From: Pohlia nutans
Taxonomy: Eukaryota > Streptophyta > Bryopsida > Bryales > Mniaceae
NCBI GenBank assembly: GCA_022496805.1
Contig: CM040087.1
Span: 34,248,253-34,312,252, forward strand
Length of the DNA stretch: 64,000 nucleotides
Direction: 5' to 3'
How positions within the stretch are numbered: the first letter of the stretch is position 1; the number at the start of each line of letters is the position of its first letter. Position numbers and translations under genes: made by a program. Below, piece after piece: positions 47,382-59,935 of this stretch. The notes under the pieces are model-generated. The model made no database searches. It saw nothing but the letters and a program-made list of their open reading frames with translations, and was not told where the DNA came from.

Positions 47382-47443
47382 AGTTTGTGCATTGGGGGCC
47401 ACTTCGTGCTGGTTGTTTAGTGGTCCACAATGCACAAACTTTA
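47381..47443. repeat. Hairpin next to the TTAA element
   Basis: AAGTTTGTGCATTGGGGGCC pairs with GTGGTCCACAATGCACAAAC across a short loop. Confidence 0.55.
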
Positions 47444-48204
47444 AACATGTGTAACTTTTGCATATTAACTCCAATTTTAGAGTTTTGAAGTGCATTGGAA
47501 AGCGCATGGAAAGGAGAATGTGAGCCACCAAAGAGAACGTGGACAATGGTTTTCCATGTAAGACTCTATAATTTTTCATGCCTACTTCATCAATCTAGGT
47601 TCAAGTAAGGAATGAAAGTTGAGGCCTTCTTGAAGCTCCAATTCTTTCCTAATGTGATTTCAGTTGGGTTCAACAAACATTTATCTTTTTTGTAAATTTT
47701 TTGTGACACATAGACTTAGTATGTTTCTCCAAGATGTTTAGGCTGCTTAAATGAATGGTAATAAGGTAGGATGTCCTAAAACCACCACCTCCCCCAATTA
47801 TGACACATAGGCTTTTCTTGGGGCGACCACAATTGAGACCCAAAACCACCAATTTCACTATTCAAGCCAACCAATGGCACGGCAAGCATTGCGAAGAAAT
47901 AGTTGGTAGTTTTGGGTATCATTATGAGTGAAAGTTAGTACCACATGGTGTGGAGATGGGGAAACCTAAAGGTTTGATTTGGGCCATAGATTACTTTCGA
48001 CTTTGGAATTTTGTATAAAATTGACAAATGCGAATTAGATGTTGCAAATTTTTGCAATCCTCATCAAAACCTATTTTGAATGCGGTCGTATTTTTTTCCG
48101 AATATTGCACTGCCAAAAATAGGACAGATTCCTTAAGTTGGTGGTTTTAGGACAATCAACCATAGGTACTTCTACCTGAGCGAGCAACAGTCATTGAACT
48201 GTGT

Positions 48205-49167
48205 ACCGTACCTTCCAAGCAGCTTCGTCATGCTTCAAACGAATATTTAATATTTTTCAAAAAGTCATGTTCGTTTGCCATTTTTATAGATTAGTTAAAT
48301 TCATTTTCTTGAAAAAACATAATATTTTGTTTTCGTCATTCATCCAGAAGGGCCTTGCAAATTAGTACCACAATATGGATCACTTCACTTGCAAGATCTT
48401 AATGATTTAGAGTTGTAAAGTCTTGTCCTTTATACAAAATTCAGGACACTAGTGCCAACAATGAATGTGGGATATGTAGAATTCTCAATTCTTGTTCTCT
48501 TAATCACCGGTTAAACTCCTTTACAAGAATGTGAATAACTTGAGAAAAAAATACATCAAATCACAAAATTCTTTTTGGAAGTGAAAGATTACTTGAAAAT
48601 GCAACTATCCTTCGTTGAACAATTTTCAAAATAAGATAGTCTACTATGCACAATTGAGCCTCGAAAGTCTGATCACAACACATGTTCTTCTCATTCAACT
48701 CATGCACGTTCTTCACACCCTTACTGAATTTGTTCATAAATCATGCATAAAAACTTCAAATCACAAAATTCTTTTTGGAGGTGATAGACAACTTGTTCTT
48801 CTCACTTTTCTTAGTTGAAAACATTTCAAAATAAGATCATTTGGTATGCTCAATTGTGCATCAAAATCTACTGAAAATATGGTGTGGTGAGAATTCACAT
48901 GAGCTTGCAAGTTCTTATCCCATATCATTTGGGAGTGACTTAGAATGAACTTGATTACAAGGTGAGCTCTTTCTTCCCCACCAATTCACATATTTCCTCT
49001 CAAAATAATGATGAAATGAGCGAAAATGGTAATATTTCAACATTTCAACTAGTTCAAAAAACAATAAATATGATATTCGGCAAAATCTACTTATAATTTC
49101 CAAAAAAATTCGTCTTTGGTTTTTTTGAATTATTTAAAGACGAAGCTGCTTGGAAGGTACGGTATTG
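48205..49167. mobile_element. DNA-transposon derivative with 26-bp TIRs, about 960 bp
   Basis: CGTACCTTCCAAGCAGCTTC at the left is matched in inverse orientation by GAAGCTGCTTGGAAGGTACG at the right, with TA adjoining both outer ends. Internally, 48558-48686 and 48752-48875 are diverged direct repeats (shared TCAAATCACAAAATTCTTTT). No transposase frame. Confidence 0.65.
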
Positions 49168-49708
49168 TGAACCAAATCAAAAGCACCCAGTTCCAACCAA
49201 CAAGCCCATGAGGAGCCACAGGTGTACAATTATTGCAATTGAACCCATGGACGGACGGTCTCAGGCAAAAGGGTTCAATTCCCATTTGTCCTACCTCACT
49301 CTGACAACCCCAGCATTCAGTCCCACGGTGGTGGTTCACGCGGTAAGGACCACCGCGGTGACCGGGTACGACCGCGGCATCGCTGCTCCACCCTCCGTCC
49401 GTTGCCTCCAGCGGGCGCGCGCCTCAACTCGCCCCTCCCCATTCCACCTCGTGACAAAAGCTTCAATCAATTCTCCCCTACAAGCAGTGCTCGCACAATA
49501 GCCGGTGTGCACCATCTCTGCAGTTGCTCGGAACAATCGAATCTTCCGCGTCCCAGTCGGACTATATATACGCTAGCTGCTTGCCTGTAAGTTAAGGGTG
49601 TGTACAATTTGGGCGTCTTCAACAATTTGGCCGGGCATCTTCGGCTGTTAATTGCGCGCTTTGTTGTGGGATCATTGGAGTGGTGTTCGAATTTGTGTGT
49701 GGAGAGCA

Positions 49709-50266
49709 ATGGCGCTGGTGATGCGAACGATGTCGGCCTCCTGGTCTGGTGCTCGTGTAGTACAGAGTGGAGTGAGGACCGTGCTCTCGCAATATTCCGA
49801 GAACGCTACATGCTCCAACTTCCCGAACAGGAGAGACTCCTCGCTGCGTTGCCAAGCGGCGACGTTGGTAACTCGGGAAACCGCCGCCGACCGGTGCTTG
49901 GAAGACTCGCGCGCGGCGCTGCGGGGCAGCTTCGAGGCCGCCTCGGCGAGTGGAAGGACGTCGGAGTGTGAAGAGTTTCTGTCAGTGCAGCACTACGGGC
50001 GAAGGGGAGGCGGCGACTGGTACCCGGGGTTGATCACCACGACGCCGAAGCCCGTGAAGGAGGACACGATTGACAGCTTCGAAGCGGCGCTGCACGAAGC
50101 GGGCCGCAATGCAGGGATGATTGCGACCTTGGCAGTGCGGGCGTGGCGGAAGCTGGGAGACGCAGACAGAGCGGAGGAGCTCTACGTGAAGGCGCTGCAA
50201 TTGGCGCCGGACGACAGCTCCATTCAGGCCAGCTATGCCGAATTCTTGTGGCAGTGCGACGTGTGA
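49709..50266 (+). CDS. TPR-like protein, copy 3 (diverged)
   Basis: Single exon, 185 residues, in a GC-rich island. The start MALVMRTMSASW aligns with the MAV starts of the other two copies. A shared LRCQAA motif follows near residue 47. Residues 115-185 form the TPR-like region (MIATLAVRAWRKLGDADRAE, ELYVKALQLAPDDSSIQASY) ending EFLWQCDV, like FLWQCES and FLWQCDE in the paralogues. The middle is shorter and diverged. The Ser/Arg-rich N terminus again suggests organelle targeting (inference). Confidence 0.75.
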   Translation: MALVMRTMSASWSGARVVQSGVRTVLSQYSENATCSNFPNRRDSSLRCQAATLVTRETAADRCLEDSRAALRGSFEAASASGRTSECEEFLSVQHYGRRGGGDWYPGLITTTPKPVKEDTIDSFEAALHEAGRNAGMIATLAVRAWRKLGDADRAEELYVKALQLAPDDSSIQASYAEFLWQCDV

Positions 50267-50439
50267 GGCCACAATCCAATCAACATTCGTGGTCCTCCAA
50301 CCTCTCCCTGCAAATGCTTCCAAGTTACAGCATTCCCATTCTTGCTCAACATTGAAAAATCCTTCGGAAGCTTTCTTTTCATCACTCCTGCCTGGTATTT
50401 TGCTTCTGCATGGCTGGCAAAATTTAGGTCTGCACGAGA

Positions 50440-51050
50440 CTCCAGCCTTGCCGGTGGGATTGCTCTTACAGTGACCGGTATCCTCAAATTTCTTGTTAAA
50501 AATCGAGGTCCGGATTTGACTTGGGAAAACTTGTTGTCAACCAGAGCACTAGAGGCTAGTATTTTTGACTTGGGAAGACTTGTTGTCAACTAGAGCACTA
50601 GAGGCTAGTATTTTTCTTGTGTATACCATCTAGACTCCTTATCAAGCAAAATTTAGTGGATTGGTATATGAGGTTCAAAAATAGAGATACCAGCCTCACC
50701 GGTGGGGTGGGATTGTTCTTAGAAACATAACCATTACATATTTCTAGCGATCTTTTAGAGCATTCCCACTGCTGACTTGTATCCTCAAATTCCTTGCTAA
50801 ACTCGAGATCCTAATTTGACTTGGAAAGACTTGTTATTAGCCATTTGCTTGTAGTGACTACTATCTTCGAATTCTTTGTTAAAACTCGAGGTACCAATTT
50901 GACTTAGAAAGACTTATTAGTCAGTGCATTTGAGGCTTGTGTATACCAGCCAAGACTCCTCTTTGTTATGTGAAATTTACTGGATTGGTATACAAGGTTT
51001 GGAAATACGGAGACCACCCTCACGAGTGGGGTGGGATTACTCTTTGAAAC
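50440..51050. repeat. Tandem repeats 3' of TPR gene 3
   Basis: A 49-bp unit containing CAGAGCACTAGAGGCTAGTA is duplicated in tandem at about 50516-50613. Longer, more diverged copies of the surrounding block (GGTGGGGTGGGATT, ATTTGACTTGGAAAGACTTG) recur at about 50690-50840 and 50850-51050. Confidence 0.65.
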
Positions 51051-51187
51051 ATATCCATTACGTCTTGCTAGCGATGCTTTAGGATTTCAATTTTTGATAG
51101 TAGGCAATTTGGATACCAGCCAATTGTGCTGGGGGATGAAATTTTTAGGCTTACTGGTAATGAGTATGCTCTGACTTGAACAGTCAA

Positions 51188-51439
51188 TTAACCCATGAAG
51201 GACCAAGGTTCTGAATGAAGGACCAAGGTTCTGAAATGACAAATTCAGTTCATCATATTGTGAAAAATATAATTCAGGTGAGACCAACTTTTATATCACT
51301 GGAAAGAGTCAAAAACATTGCATGTATTGGTCAAACAATAAATAAAATTTGAATAAAAAGAAGTCTACATAAGACCTACTCAAAATTGTTGAAAAAAATA
51401 TGAGGTCCAATTTGGACTTCTTGGTGCTTTAGGGGTTAA
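51188..51439. mobile_element. TTAA-type element, 252 bp
   Basis: Edges TTAACCCATGAAGGACCAAG and CTTGGTGCTTTAGGGGTTAA. Next to the left end a 20-bp segment (GAAGGACCAAGGTTCTGA) is duplicated. A degraded relative lies at 62280-62436. Confidence 0.7.
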
Positions 51440-53305
51440 AAGGTGGCAACACTCTGTCAATGTCTTTGTCATTTACCCACGCTGACTACGAAGGAATGAT
51501 TCAAAAGGAATGCATTCAACTCTGTCAACAGTCCTGAGATTGGCTACTCATGCTGCACACAACAACTGATAACAATATCTCATTAATTCAAAGCCATATT
51601 TCTTGTGATACCACCTTTGAACAATAATGGAGCTCGCAACGTTTTTCTCGTGTTTTTTTTTCTTGAAGCCTAACTGGCGGCGTGAAAAAAAATTGGGTAA
51701 GAATATTTGGCAAAACCTAAGCTTACAATCATGTTTTGATAGAACTTCTTCATATTTAGGTAGTTCTCTTCACAAAATTTGGCTATCTTCACAAAAAAAT
51801 ATAGAGAAAAGGTGGCCAAAAAATTCAAAATTTTCTCAAATTTTTCTTAACAAAAGAGAAATGCCATATTTTGTAGAGAAATTTAGCAAAATATAGCCAA
51901 AAAAAAACAGAAATGGATGGAAGTAGTGAAGTGAACCATTTTGAAGATCGAGTATAAATTGAAGATGTGCCTGTCGAAGCAACACATAAAACAATCTCAT
52001 TGATCATCGTAGATTGAATAATCATCAGACACTTCCCGTTCAAATGAGCCATAAACTGTCTTATATAAGTGATTTGTTTGTAAGTTTTCTTAAATTTTTT
52101 TCCTTGTTCTTCGTTCAAAATTTCCTTAACATGAAGGGTGGTTTTCTTCTAATGACATGATCATATTGGGCAATGGCACAATACGGGTATTCCAAAGAAG
52201 ACTCTCCGGACTTTAAAAAAATGTTCTTTCGGAAATGAAAAAATATCGATAAATTGCAAAAATTACATGGTGCTATAGAAGGCATGTTGATATACCACAA
52301 TCATATGCTACATCGGTGAAATTCAATTTTTTTCTTCCTAATTTAACATATTCACCACTTGCTTGCATTGTAGTAGTGACAGGACTACGTATTTAAGGAT
52401 TTTTTTTAATTAAAAAAATTAGTCCTGCACTTTGTTTGTATTTATATTATATGGTTTTAGGGAAAAGATGTTATGAAATCATAGTCCTTTAAATTAAATT
52501 GTGTAAAAACATGTGGCTTTGGAAGTTCTCATAAATAAGGAACTATAGAAATACATCAAATTAAGAGTTAAAATTAAACACATATATCACTCAAACATTG
52601 TTTTAGCCTAATTTCATGTTTATGAACGATTTCGCTATAATAAAATTAGTATTCGGATTGTTCTTTTTGCCTCAAATTTAAAACTAAGACGGTTCCAAAG
52701 TTGAAAACAAAAGAATGAAAAGGAATTTCAAAATTTTTCAATTTTTCTTACTCAATAGTATTTTGGATGGAGTTTTACAGCTTTCTCATGAATTTGTTAT
52801 CAAATTCATGTAAATTGAAAACGTGTAATTTCTAGCACACATTAAATGAATAAAAAAATCATAGTGTTTTAGTGAGACAGTCCTTTTTAGAACCCATATC
52901 GTGCCATTGCCCTATTAACTTATTCTAAATTTAAGTAACGTGGTTTTAGGACTTTTCTGATGCAAGACATAAGGTTCTTTAGCCCTTGTTAGTTGTACCT
53001 AGGAATATTAAGAATCATTGCACGAGAATTATTGTATTGGATTCTAGAATATTGGACGTGCCACGTAATGTTTTACCTAAAGAATGATGGTAGAGAGTTG
53101 GAAATCCACAACAGCCCGCCTCAAGAGTCACATGTTTTGAATATTTTATCTTCCATGCATTGAGAGCAAAAGGGTGAACTCTTGCAAGGGCTAAAGAAGG
53201 TTATACACAATATCTACGTTAACTCTTCGTTAATTTCATAATCTATAAAAAAAAAAATCTTTTTGCATAGATTAAGGATTCAAAATGAGATTTTTTTCAT
53301 GTAAT
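51440..53305. other. AT-rich spacer, no gene recognised
   Basis: Open frames at 51627-51896 and 51825-52300 are rich in Lys, Phe and Asn from AT bias and show no motifs. Confidence 0.5.
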
Positions 53306-54080
53306 TTAACCCCTAAGCGTCCTCAGCCTCTTCGCATGCCAGTTTTGGCAGTTTTTGGTGAAAATTTCAAAACAACTTTTGCTTCAATTTTCGTTCTTTT
53401 TTTACATTTCAACCGTAAGATCCGGAAGGAAATGAATTTGGCCGCATGTGGCATTTGAAAAAACTGAGTTTTGTGCAACGGATAGGGAGATTATAGCGAT
53501 TGACCGGTGGATTTTGGCGTTGACTGCGAGCGGGCAGTGGTGCTTTTTCGAGCTACATTGCAAAATTTGACCTCCTAGTGATCTCCAAAAATTCCCAAAA
53601 AAATTGAACATGAAGTACATGACATGAAGCAAATATTTCCACACTCAAATTCAAAATTGGATCATTGTCTTTGAAGTTACGATCCTTGCAATGTGACATA
53701 CAAGAATGTCAAGCTTTCTGTAAGTCAAAACCTGCCCGGATTGGATGAACACAAAAAATAAATGGGTCCATGAAACACCCTCCTTCTACCAGAGTTGGTT
53801 GTTGAACTGCCATTATCATCTGCTGCCCAAGAGAGGATAAGCCTGAATTGCACACCGGGCGTCCCATTTTTTCATCAGAAATGGAAGCTTACAAGCTTTG
53901 AATTGATGTGAAAAATCGAAATGAAGTCATTCTTTAGATATTTTGGTCAATTTCGAACCCTACCTTACTATAGTTTTTTCAATTAAAAAATCACTCCCAA
54001 AAAATTCTCAATGAATGTACAATCGTGCCTCCATTCTGTACATCAGGCCAAAAACGCCTGCTTGGGCAGTTAGGGGTTAA
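53306..54080. mobile_element. TTAA-type element, 775 bp
   Basis: Edges TTAACCCCTAAGCGTCCTCA and TGGGCAGTTAGGGGTTAA. The interior does not closely match the other copies, so it is probably a separate subfamily. No transposase frame. Confidence 0.7.
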
Positions 54081-54767
54081 AATAGATCAAATACATATTT
54101 TTTTTCAATTGGAACTCATATGTATGTGTAGTGCTTCTTGTGTACTACAACATGCCCCAATTTAGCTCATAGAACCTGTGAATTTAATCTTTTGTGGTAG
54201 TACAAATGAAATATTGAATTATTTTTGCACCCCATTGTACGATGAAGAAAGTTAGCCAGTAGAAGAAAACTCTTTTTAAAAAGATCACATACAAAGGTAG
54301 TTTTTTACATAGTCATACACCCATATCATTCCCAATTCTAATGAAGAGTTAACTTTCCAGAAGAAGAGTAGAACGTCTATTCTAGAAGGTTATACACAAT
54401 ATCTACAACAATGATTTTATTGGAAAATTTTATTTTTGGGGGTTTTATGTGTTTTCATTCATTATAATTTAACCAATTCATTGTTCCATCATTTTAATAC
54501 CTTTGCAAATGATTTATTCAGAAATGAAAAGTCAAAAATGCTATGACAATGTAGCCATCATTGAGTAAGATTCAATAAAGACATCTCTAATCCATTACTA
54601 ACCATCCCATCTAAGGCGAGATTCAATGTGTTCTATAAAAAGCGGAACAATTGTTTGCTTCCATTTCTTTTGCCTTCAAACATCTTTAATTTCCGTCTTC
54701 TATTAAATAACCCTTCTTAATATTTTAACATGTTGGGAGAGGCTCTTTGAATGGTTTGCTCCCCCCA

Positions 54768-54848
54768 CCCCCACACACACACACATAAATATATAAATAT
54801 ATAAATAAATAAATATATATATACACATAAACATAAACATAAACAAGA
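54768..54848. repeat. Microsatellite cluster
   Basis: Runs of (CA)n, (AAATAT)n, (AAAT)n and (AAACAT)n follow one another. Confidence 0.8.
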
Positions 54849-55374
54849 CAAGAACTTAGAAAGAAACACAAGAATAAATATCCCAAAAGCCTTTCAATCT
54901 AAAAGTTGATTGACCAAACACGTACAAACATGAGGATTGCTAGTTAGAGTGGCATAGCGTAGAGGTGGACTAGTTGAGGCCATGCCTTTTAACCTTTACT
55001 GGACAACAAAACTGAATTCAATCACTATTAGACTCCAATTGCACAAAAAAATTCAAAAAAATAAAATTGGGATCATTTTTTTTTAAATGCACAAAATTAC
55101 AGTTGATTTCAATTGTAATTGAAATACATTTACGATTTGCATTCGAAGTTTAGAAAATAGTTTTGCTTCTATAACTAGATGTTTTTTTTCCATTGGTGCT
55201 TTTTTAGACCATTGGTACGTATTATAGATGAAATTCTTGATAAAGGGCAAATTTTTTTATGATGGGACTATTGAATTCGGCAAATTAAGTAGATATATGT
55301 CTACTTTTGGAGAGTGTCAAAACAGATACCAAATATCTAGAACATATCAAATCAAAATTTCCAAAGAGTTGCAA

Positions 55375-55516
55375 GATAGATAGATATGAACTCCGGTCCT
55401 CTTTCGAGGCCGGCGTGAATAAAGTGTATGTTCGTCTTGACAATGAGCCAGTGCCCACTGGAAAAAAGGCCATTGGTACAAGACTACCCTCCCCTTCCGA
55501 GAATAAACACTTTAGT
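55375..55516 (-). repeat. SINE-B copy
   Basis: Starts GATAGATAGATATGAACTCC and includes TCTTTCGAGGCCGGCGTGAA. Followed at about 90 bp by SINE-A in the opposite orientation, the mirror image of the 1-434 arrangement. Confidence 0.65.
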
Positions 55517-55602
55517 GACCAAAGATAAGTACTAGTAACACTAGTAACATTGATTAGTTAGATCATGTGTGGGTATAAATTTGTGTTTGTTTTGTTGGTG
55601 GT

Positions 55603-55814
55603 TGCCAAGTCATGATTCCTAGGTTGGTTGGAGAGGGACGTTTGTGTTACAATTGTGCGGTCTGGGTTTGATTCCCGTTGAGTCCGTCTGAGCGTTATTG
55701 TGATATACATGACTTGGTACTGCTAGTGAATTTATCATAAGCAGGAAAGTTTGTAACAACCAACTGGCCCCGTCCCATCTTCCTGAGACAAGTGTTTACT
55801 TTGAGCTAGTCTGA
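55603..55814 (+). repeat. SINE-A copy
   Basis: Plus-strand A-box-like TTGGTTGGAGAGGGACG and B-box-like GGTTTGATTCCCG lie at tRNA-like spacing, then the body shared with 1-205 (TGACTTGGTACTGCTAGTGA). Ends near CTTTGAGCTAGTCTGA. Confidence 0.6.
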
Positions 55815-55880
55815 AAATACAAAAAGAAATAAGTAGTGGTCTTGACCATTACACTCCTTTTCTTGTAAATTTTGTTTTAT

Positions 55881-57288
55881 TCAGTAATCTATTGGTAATG
55901 GTTGGTTGTTTTCTAATTTTCTTTTATGTAGAATAATTGATCCGGCATGTTGTATAGCAATGGTATTTATTTCTTTGAATGTGTGTTTAATGGTGGTTTC
56001 TGGTAGTTTAAATTTTGTTTCGAGGAGTTTCATTGACGGAGCGTGCGTTGTACCTCTAGCTCCTGCTGTGATGACTATGAGTGGATCAACTTTCCATCCT
56101 AAATTAATGATGTTGTTAATAAGTGGTTGGTATTTCTGATTTTTATTTTCAATTGTTTCTTGTGGAAATCTGACGTTACAGTTGGTAAATTCAATAAATT
56201 GAATTGCGAGGTTGTCTAATGGCATGGGTTTGATAGTGGGTCATTTTTGTACGGGAGTCCTTTTACGCAGAGAATGTCTGGTTTGAATTTAGCGTTGCAA
56301 TGACATCTTTGTTGTTCACATGAACATGGTAGTAGCCATAGGGGTACTGTGTTTTCTTGGGGGTTGTTAAATGTTCTTGCATTCATGACGATGTAGCATT
56401 TAGATTTGTGTGATGAAAGGATTAGTTTTCTTAATTTCCATATTGCTTTATTATGTCTTTTGACTCTAATGGCGTGTATATGATGATGGTTGCATTTTAG
56501 AAGTATGTGTAGCCATGCGTCTCCATCTGCAGAGTTATAGATAGAGCATGTGATTGAGGGGAATCTTTCTCTACCAAAGAATAGTTGTTTTCTTGCATTA
56601 CCCATGTATTGACTGGTACGGAATTTTAATATATTTGTTTTTGTGAATCTGTGATTGTAGGATTGGACCAAAATGCATTGGATAGTTCATTATCAATATT
56701 TGGGTTCATAGTCCATTTGTTGATGTTGGGAAATTGGGTTGCCATTATTTCTAGGTCATTTTCTTGGTCGTATTTGGTTATATATGTTTAGAGACATCTG
56801 ACAGGACCTTTGTCTGTCCGTTTTCTAGGTCTTGGCCATATATCTTTTTGGAAGTAGAATGGTGTGGTATGTGCAAATTCATATGATTTTGTGGCAACGG
56901 AGTAGTTTTTTCTGGCTCCCATTTTTGCAAGTTTATTCGCTTGTTCGTTGCCTTCAATGTTGATATGTGCTTTGACTTTGTAGAATGTGGTGGGTTGAGT
57001 ACGGGTTTTTAGCATTTCTACCATGTCTGTTAGTATGGTTTTATCCGCGTGATTGTTATGCATGGTTGGATGTTTAATATGTGTGTTTAGATTATATAGG
57101 CAATTGAGGCAATCTGTAAATATATGCTCAGGTTCGTCTGGGTATTTAGTAGTGATTAGTCTAAGTGTTTTATGGATAGCCATTAGTTCTGCTCGGAATC
57201 TGGTATGTAGACCTAGTGGTCTTTTTGAAATTTGCATGTTTGCCTTAGTTGAATTGTATATTCCATAACTGGCTTTATATTTTTTCTA
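55881..57288 (-). mobile_element. 5'-truncated LINE fragment: RNase H and C-terminal tail
   Basis: Three minus-strand frames carry successive pieces of one non-LTR retrotransposon ORF2. At 57288-56788 is an RNase H domain (RFRAELMAIHKTL, HIFTDCLNCLYNL, KVKAHINIEGNEQANKLAK). At 56671-56216 is the post-RNase H segment with a Cys/His cluster (CSIYNSADGDAWLHILLKC). At 56225-55881 is the C-terminal tail (GWKVDPLIVITAGARGTTHA). Two frameshifts separate them, the first RNase H Asp is lost by truncation, and the last catalytic Asp is Asn. The reverse transcriptase and everything upstream are missing, so this is a dead copy. Confidence 0.8.
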
Positions 57289-58235
57289 GTGTCCATCAGC
57301 AGCTTGTATGGGAGGTTTGACAAAGAGTTGCAATATGTATCATGGGGTTGTAAAAAGTATATATTGGACTATACAATAAGTGTACAATTCCTCATTGTGG
57401 AAATTGCAACACGTGTCACAAGGTTACAAAAAATTATCCTGGACTTTGAAATACATGTTACATATTGCACATTATTAAAGAGTTGGTTTTATTCATACTT
57501 AAAATACCATTACTTAAAAATATTAGTACATGATGAAAGAAAAAGCTAAATTGTCAATAAATATAATGTAGTCAATAAATGAGAATATATTTATATTTGA
57601 AGTTGAATTTAGTAAAACATAAATAAATGATAGTATAATCAATCAAAATTGAAGCACAATATAGACTGTAAGGGATATGATGAACACCAAATTTGGTCAC
57701 CTAGTTGCATGGCACAATTAATTGCCAACCACATCAATTTACCAACCTCGTGTGCTATTAAGATTCCAACATAGGGATCAATATTCAAACCCGGTTAAAA
57801 TATGATGTACATACCAAAAACCCTAAAGTTGAAAAGAAGTGCAAGTGTAGAACATTTTAGAAAAAAATATTAAAAAAAAAGGAAATATTTGAAAGAAAAA
57901 TCAATATATCCAATAATTTTGCTATAGAATTGAGAAATGCAATTCCAAAAGTAAGAATGTTGTAGCAAACATCCTACACCATATGAAGATTTTGATGTTC
58001 AAATATTTTGAAAATTCAATTCATATGCTATTTTCTCAAATATCCAAATACCAAATTCCAATAATTGAAAAATTCAAATGAAATATCCAAATACCAAAAA
58101 TTGAAGTCAAGCGAAGCTATCCAAAACAAGTTGCAAGCACAATGTGGTTTTTTGAAACTTCAAGGAATATAACTCAAGGATTGAATTTCAACGTGTGCAC
58201 ATTTGGAGAGCAAGGGTGGTGATGCTCTTAGTGCA
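57289..58235. other. Spacer, no feature recognised
   Basis: AT-rich, no coding evidence. Confidence 0.5.
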
Positions 58236-58784
58236 TTAACCCTTTAACGTCCCGATTCATCACTGATTTCAAAGATCTGTTATAAAATGTTTGATGAATA
58301 CCAAAAATGGAGTTGATGTACAAAGCAAAGTTGTAAATGTCAATGTCTAGATCACATCTGTATGGTTGGATTTATCATATTTTTTAGTAATTTTTTTAAA
58401 TTAATTTTTCAAGGTTTTCTTTTGAAATTCAATTAAAAATCCCAAAGTAACACAAAAAAAATTAAAAATTGTTGTAATGAATTTGAAATAACATGCACTA
58501 CGAGATGGTATGCTTTCCATTATTTGATTCTACTTATTTTGGGAAATCATGCTGAAGGTCTCACTTTTTGAACTAAGAATGAAACTTGACATCAACCACT
58601 ATTGTTATTTTTCAAAAAATCACAATATCTTATTTTGAAGATCCATACCGTACAAATGGTAGTCAACTAGCACAAGAACCAAGGAAAATTTGGATGGATG
58701 AAAAACTGTACAGGATGTAGTAAAGAGAAGGATTTCAATCTGTTCGTCGTCCATTATATGGACGCAGGCGCGTTAAAGGGTTAA
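58236..58784. mobile_element. TTAA-type element, 549 bp
   Basis: Edges TTAACCCTTTAACGTCCCGA and GGCGCGTTAAAGGGTTAA. The right half is shared with 17585-17828. Three bases separate it from the next element. Confidence 0.8.
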
Positions 58785-58787
58785 AGA

Positions 58788-59350
58788 TTAACCCCTAAAT
58801 GACCAACCGTCCACATTTTGAGCGATGAATAGATTTGAACTCCGTTTTTTCATCCATCATGCACTTTTTGCAGTGTGTATTTTTTACTAATTTTTTTTAT
58901 AGGAAGTTAGCTTCATGCGCGTGTGATCCCGATTAGAAAAGGGATAATTTGTGAAATTTTTTTGTCTCATTTCATGCCACATTATTTCACCAATTTTTTT
59001 TGAAGATTTGAGTGTAATAGTGCTCTTGAAAAAGTCAACTCTTAAAATTAAGCAAAACAAAATCTCCAAAAATCACTATAATTAGAGTATTACATTTCAA
59101 CCCATCACAAAAAATCTCATTTCTTAGATTACCAATATCTTATTCATAATCAAATTACAATAGAATTTTGATTTTTTAATTTCAAATTTTATACAAAAAC
59201 ATTGGTGATAGCAATCGTAAATCTAACCATATGGATAAAATCTAAAATTCATAATGTACAACTTTTATTCATACATCAAGTTCCAAATATCCCTTTCAGT
59301 TTATAATGCATCTTTGCAAAACTGCCAAAGTGAGGATGTTTAGGAGTTAA
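58788..59350. mobile_element. TTAA-type element, 563 bp, abutting the previous one
   Basis: Edges TTAACCCCTAAATGACCAAC and GAGGATGTTTAGGAGTTAA. Inverse-orientation homologue of 29258-29774 (shared AGGAAGCTAACTTC/GAAGTTAGCTTC core and CAAAATCTCCAAAAATCACT). Confidence 0.75.
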
Positions 59351-59935
59351 ACTAACTTAGCATTACCATTTTTAAAGGATGATTCATCCTCCATGAACAA
59401 GGAGGATAGCTACCCATTAGATAGAAGATGCCCTAATGATTTCCAAGTTGGCTCACATCTCCATTTTCTTGTGATTGAGCAGACTCACTACCTGTGTCCG
59501 TGAGGTCTAGATAGTAGAACTATTCACAATGATCCAAGGAGCCAACGTTTTCTCCTGTGATTAAGCTCCGGCCTCACAAAGTGATCACAGTTCTCTTTTT
59601 GATTCAGCCCAATGATCGAAGGGCCGACAGATTGATTCAAGCCTCACAAAGAGGCCACAGATCTTTCAGATTTTGATTGAGCTCAGCACTCATACACCAA
59701 TGGAACGAGCCCCTCTCAACACCTCCAACAAATAACCAACAGGAATTAAAGTGCCTTTATCTTCATTCTATCAAAAGCAAGAATTGACAGGTTCAGAAAT
59801 CACTTATTCTGCATCTTCATTGGATTGTTGGCTTCTTGTTCAGCATTGTCAGCAGTGATGTGTCGGAATGGATCATCTCTGGACTCAGAGCTTGGAAGCG
59901 TAATGTCACAAGATATTTTCTAGCTTTCGGCCGAG

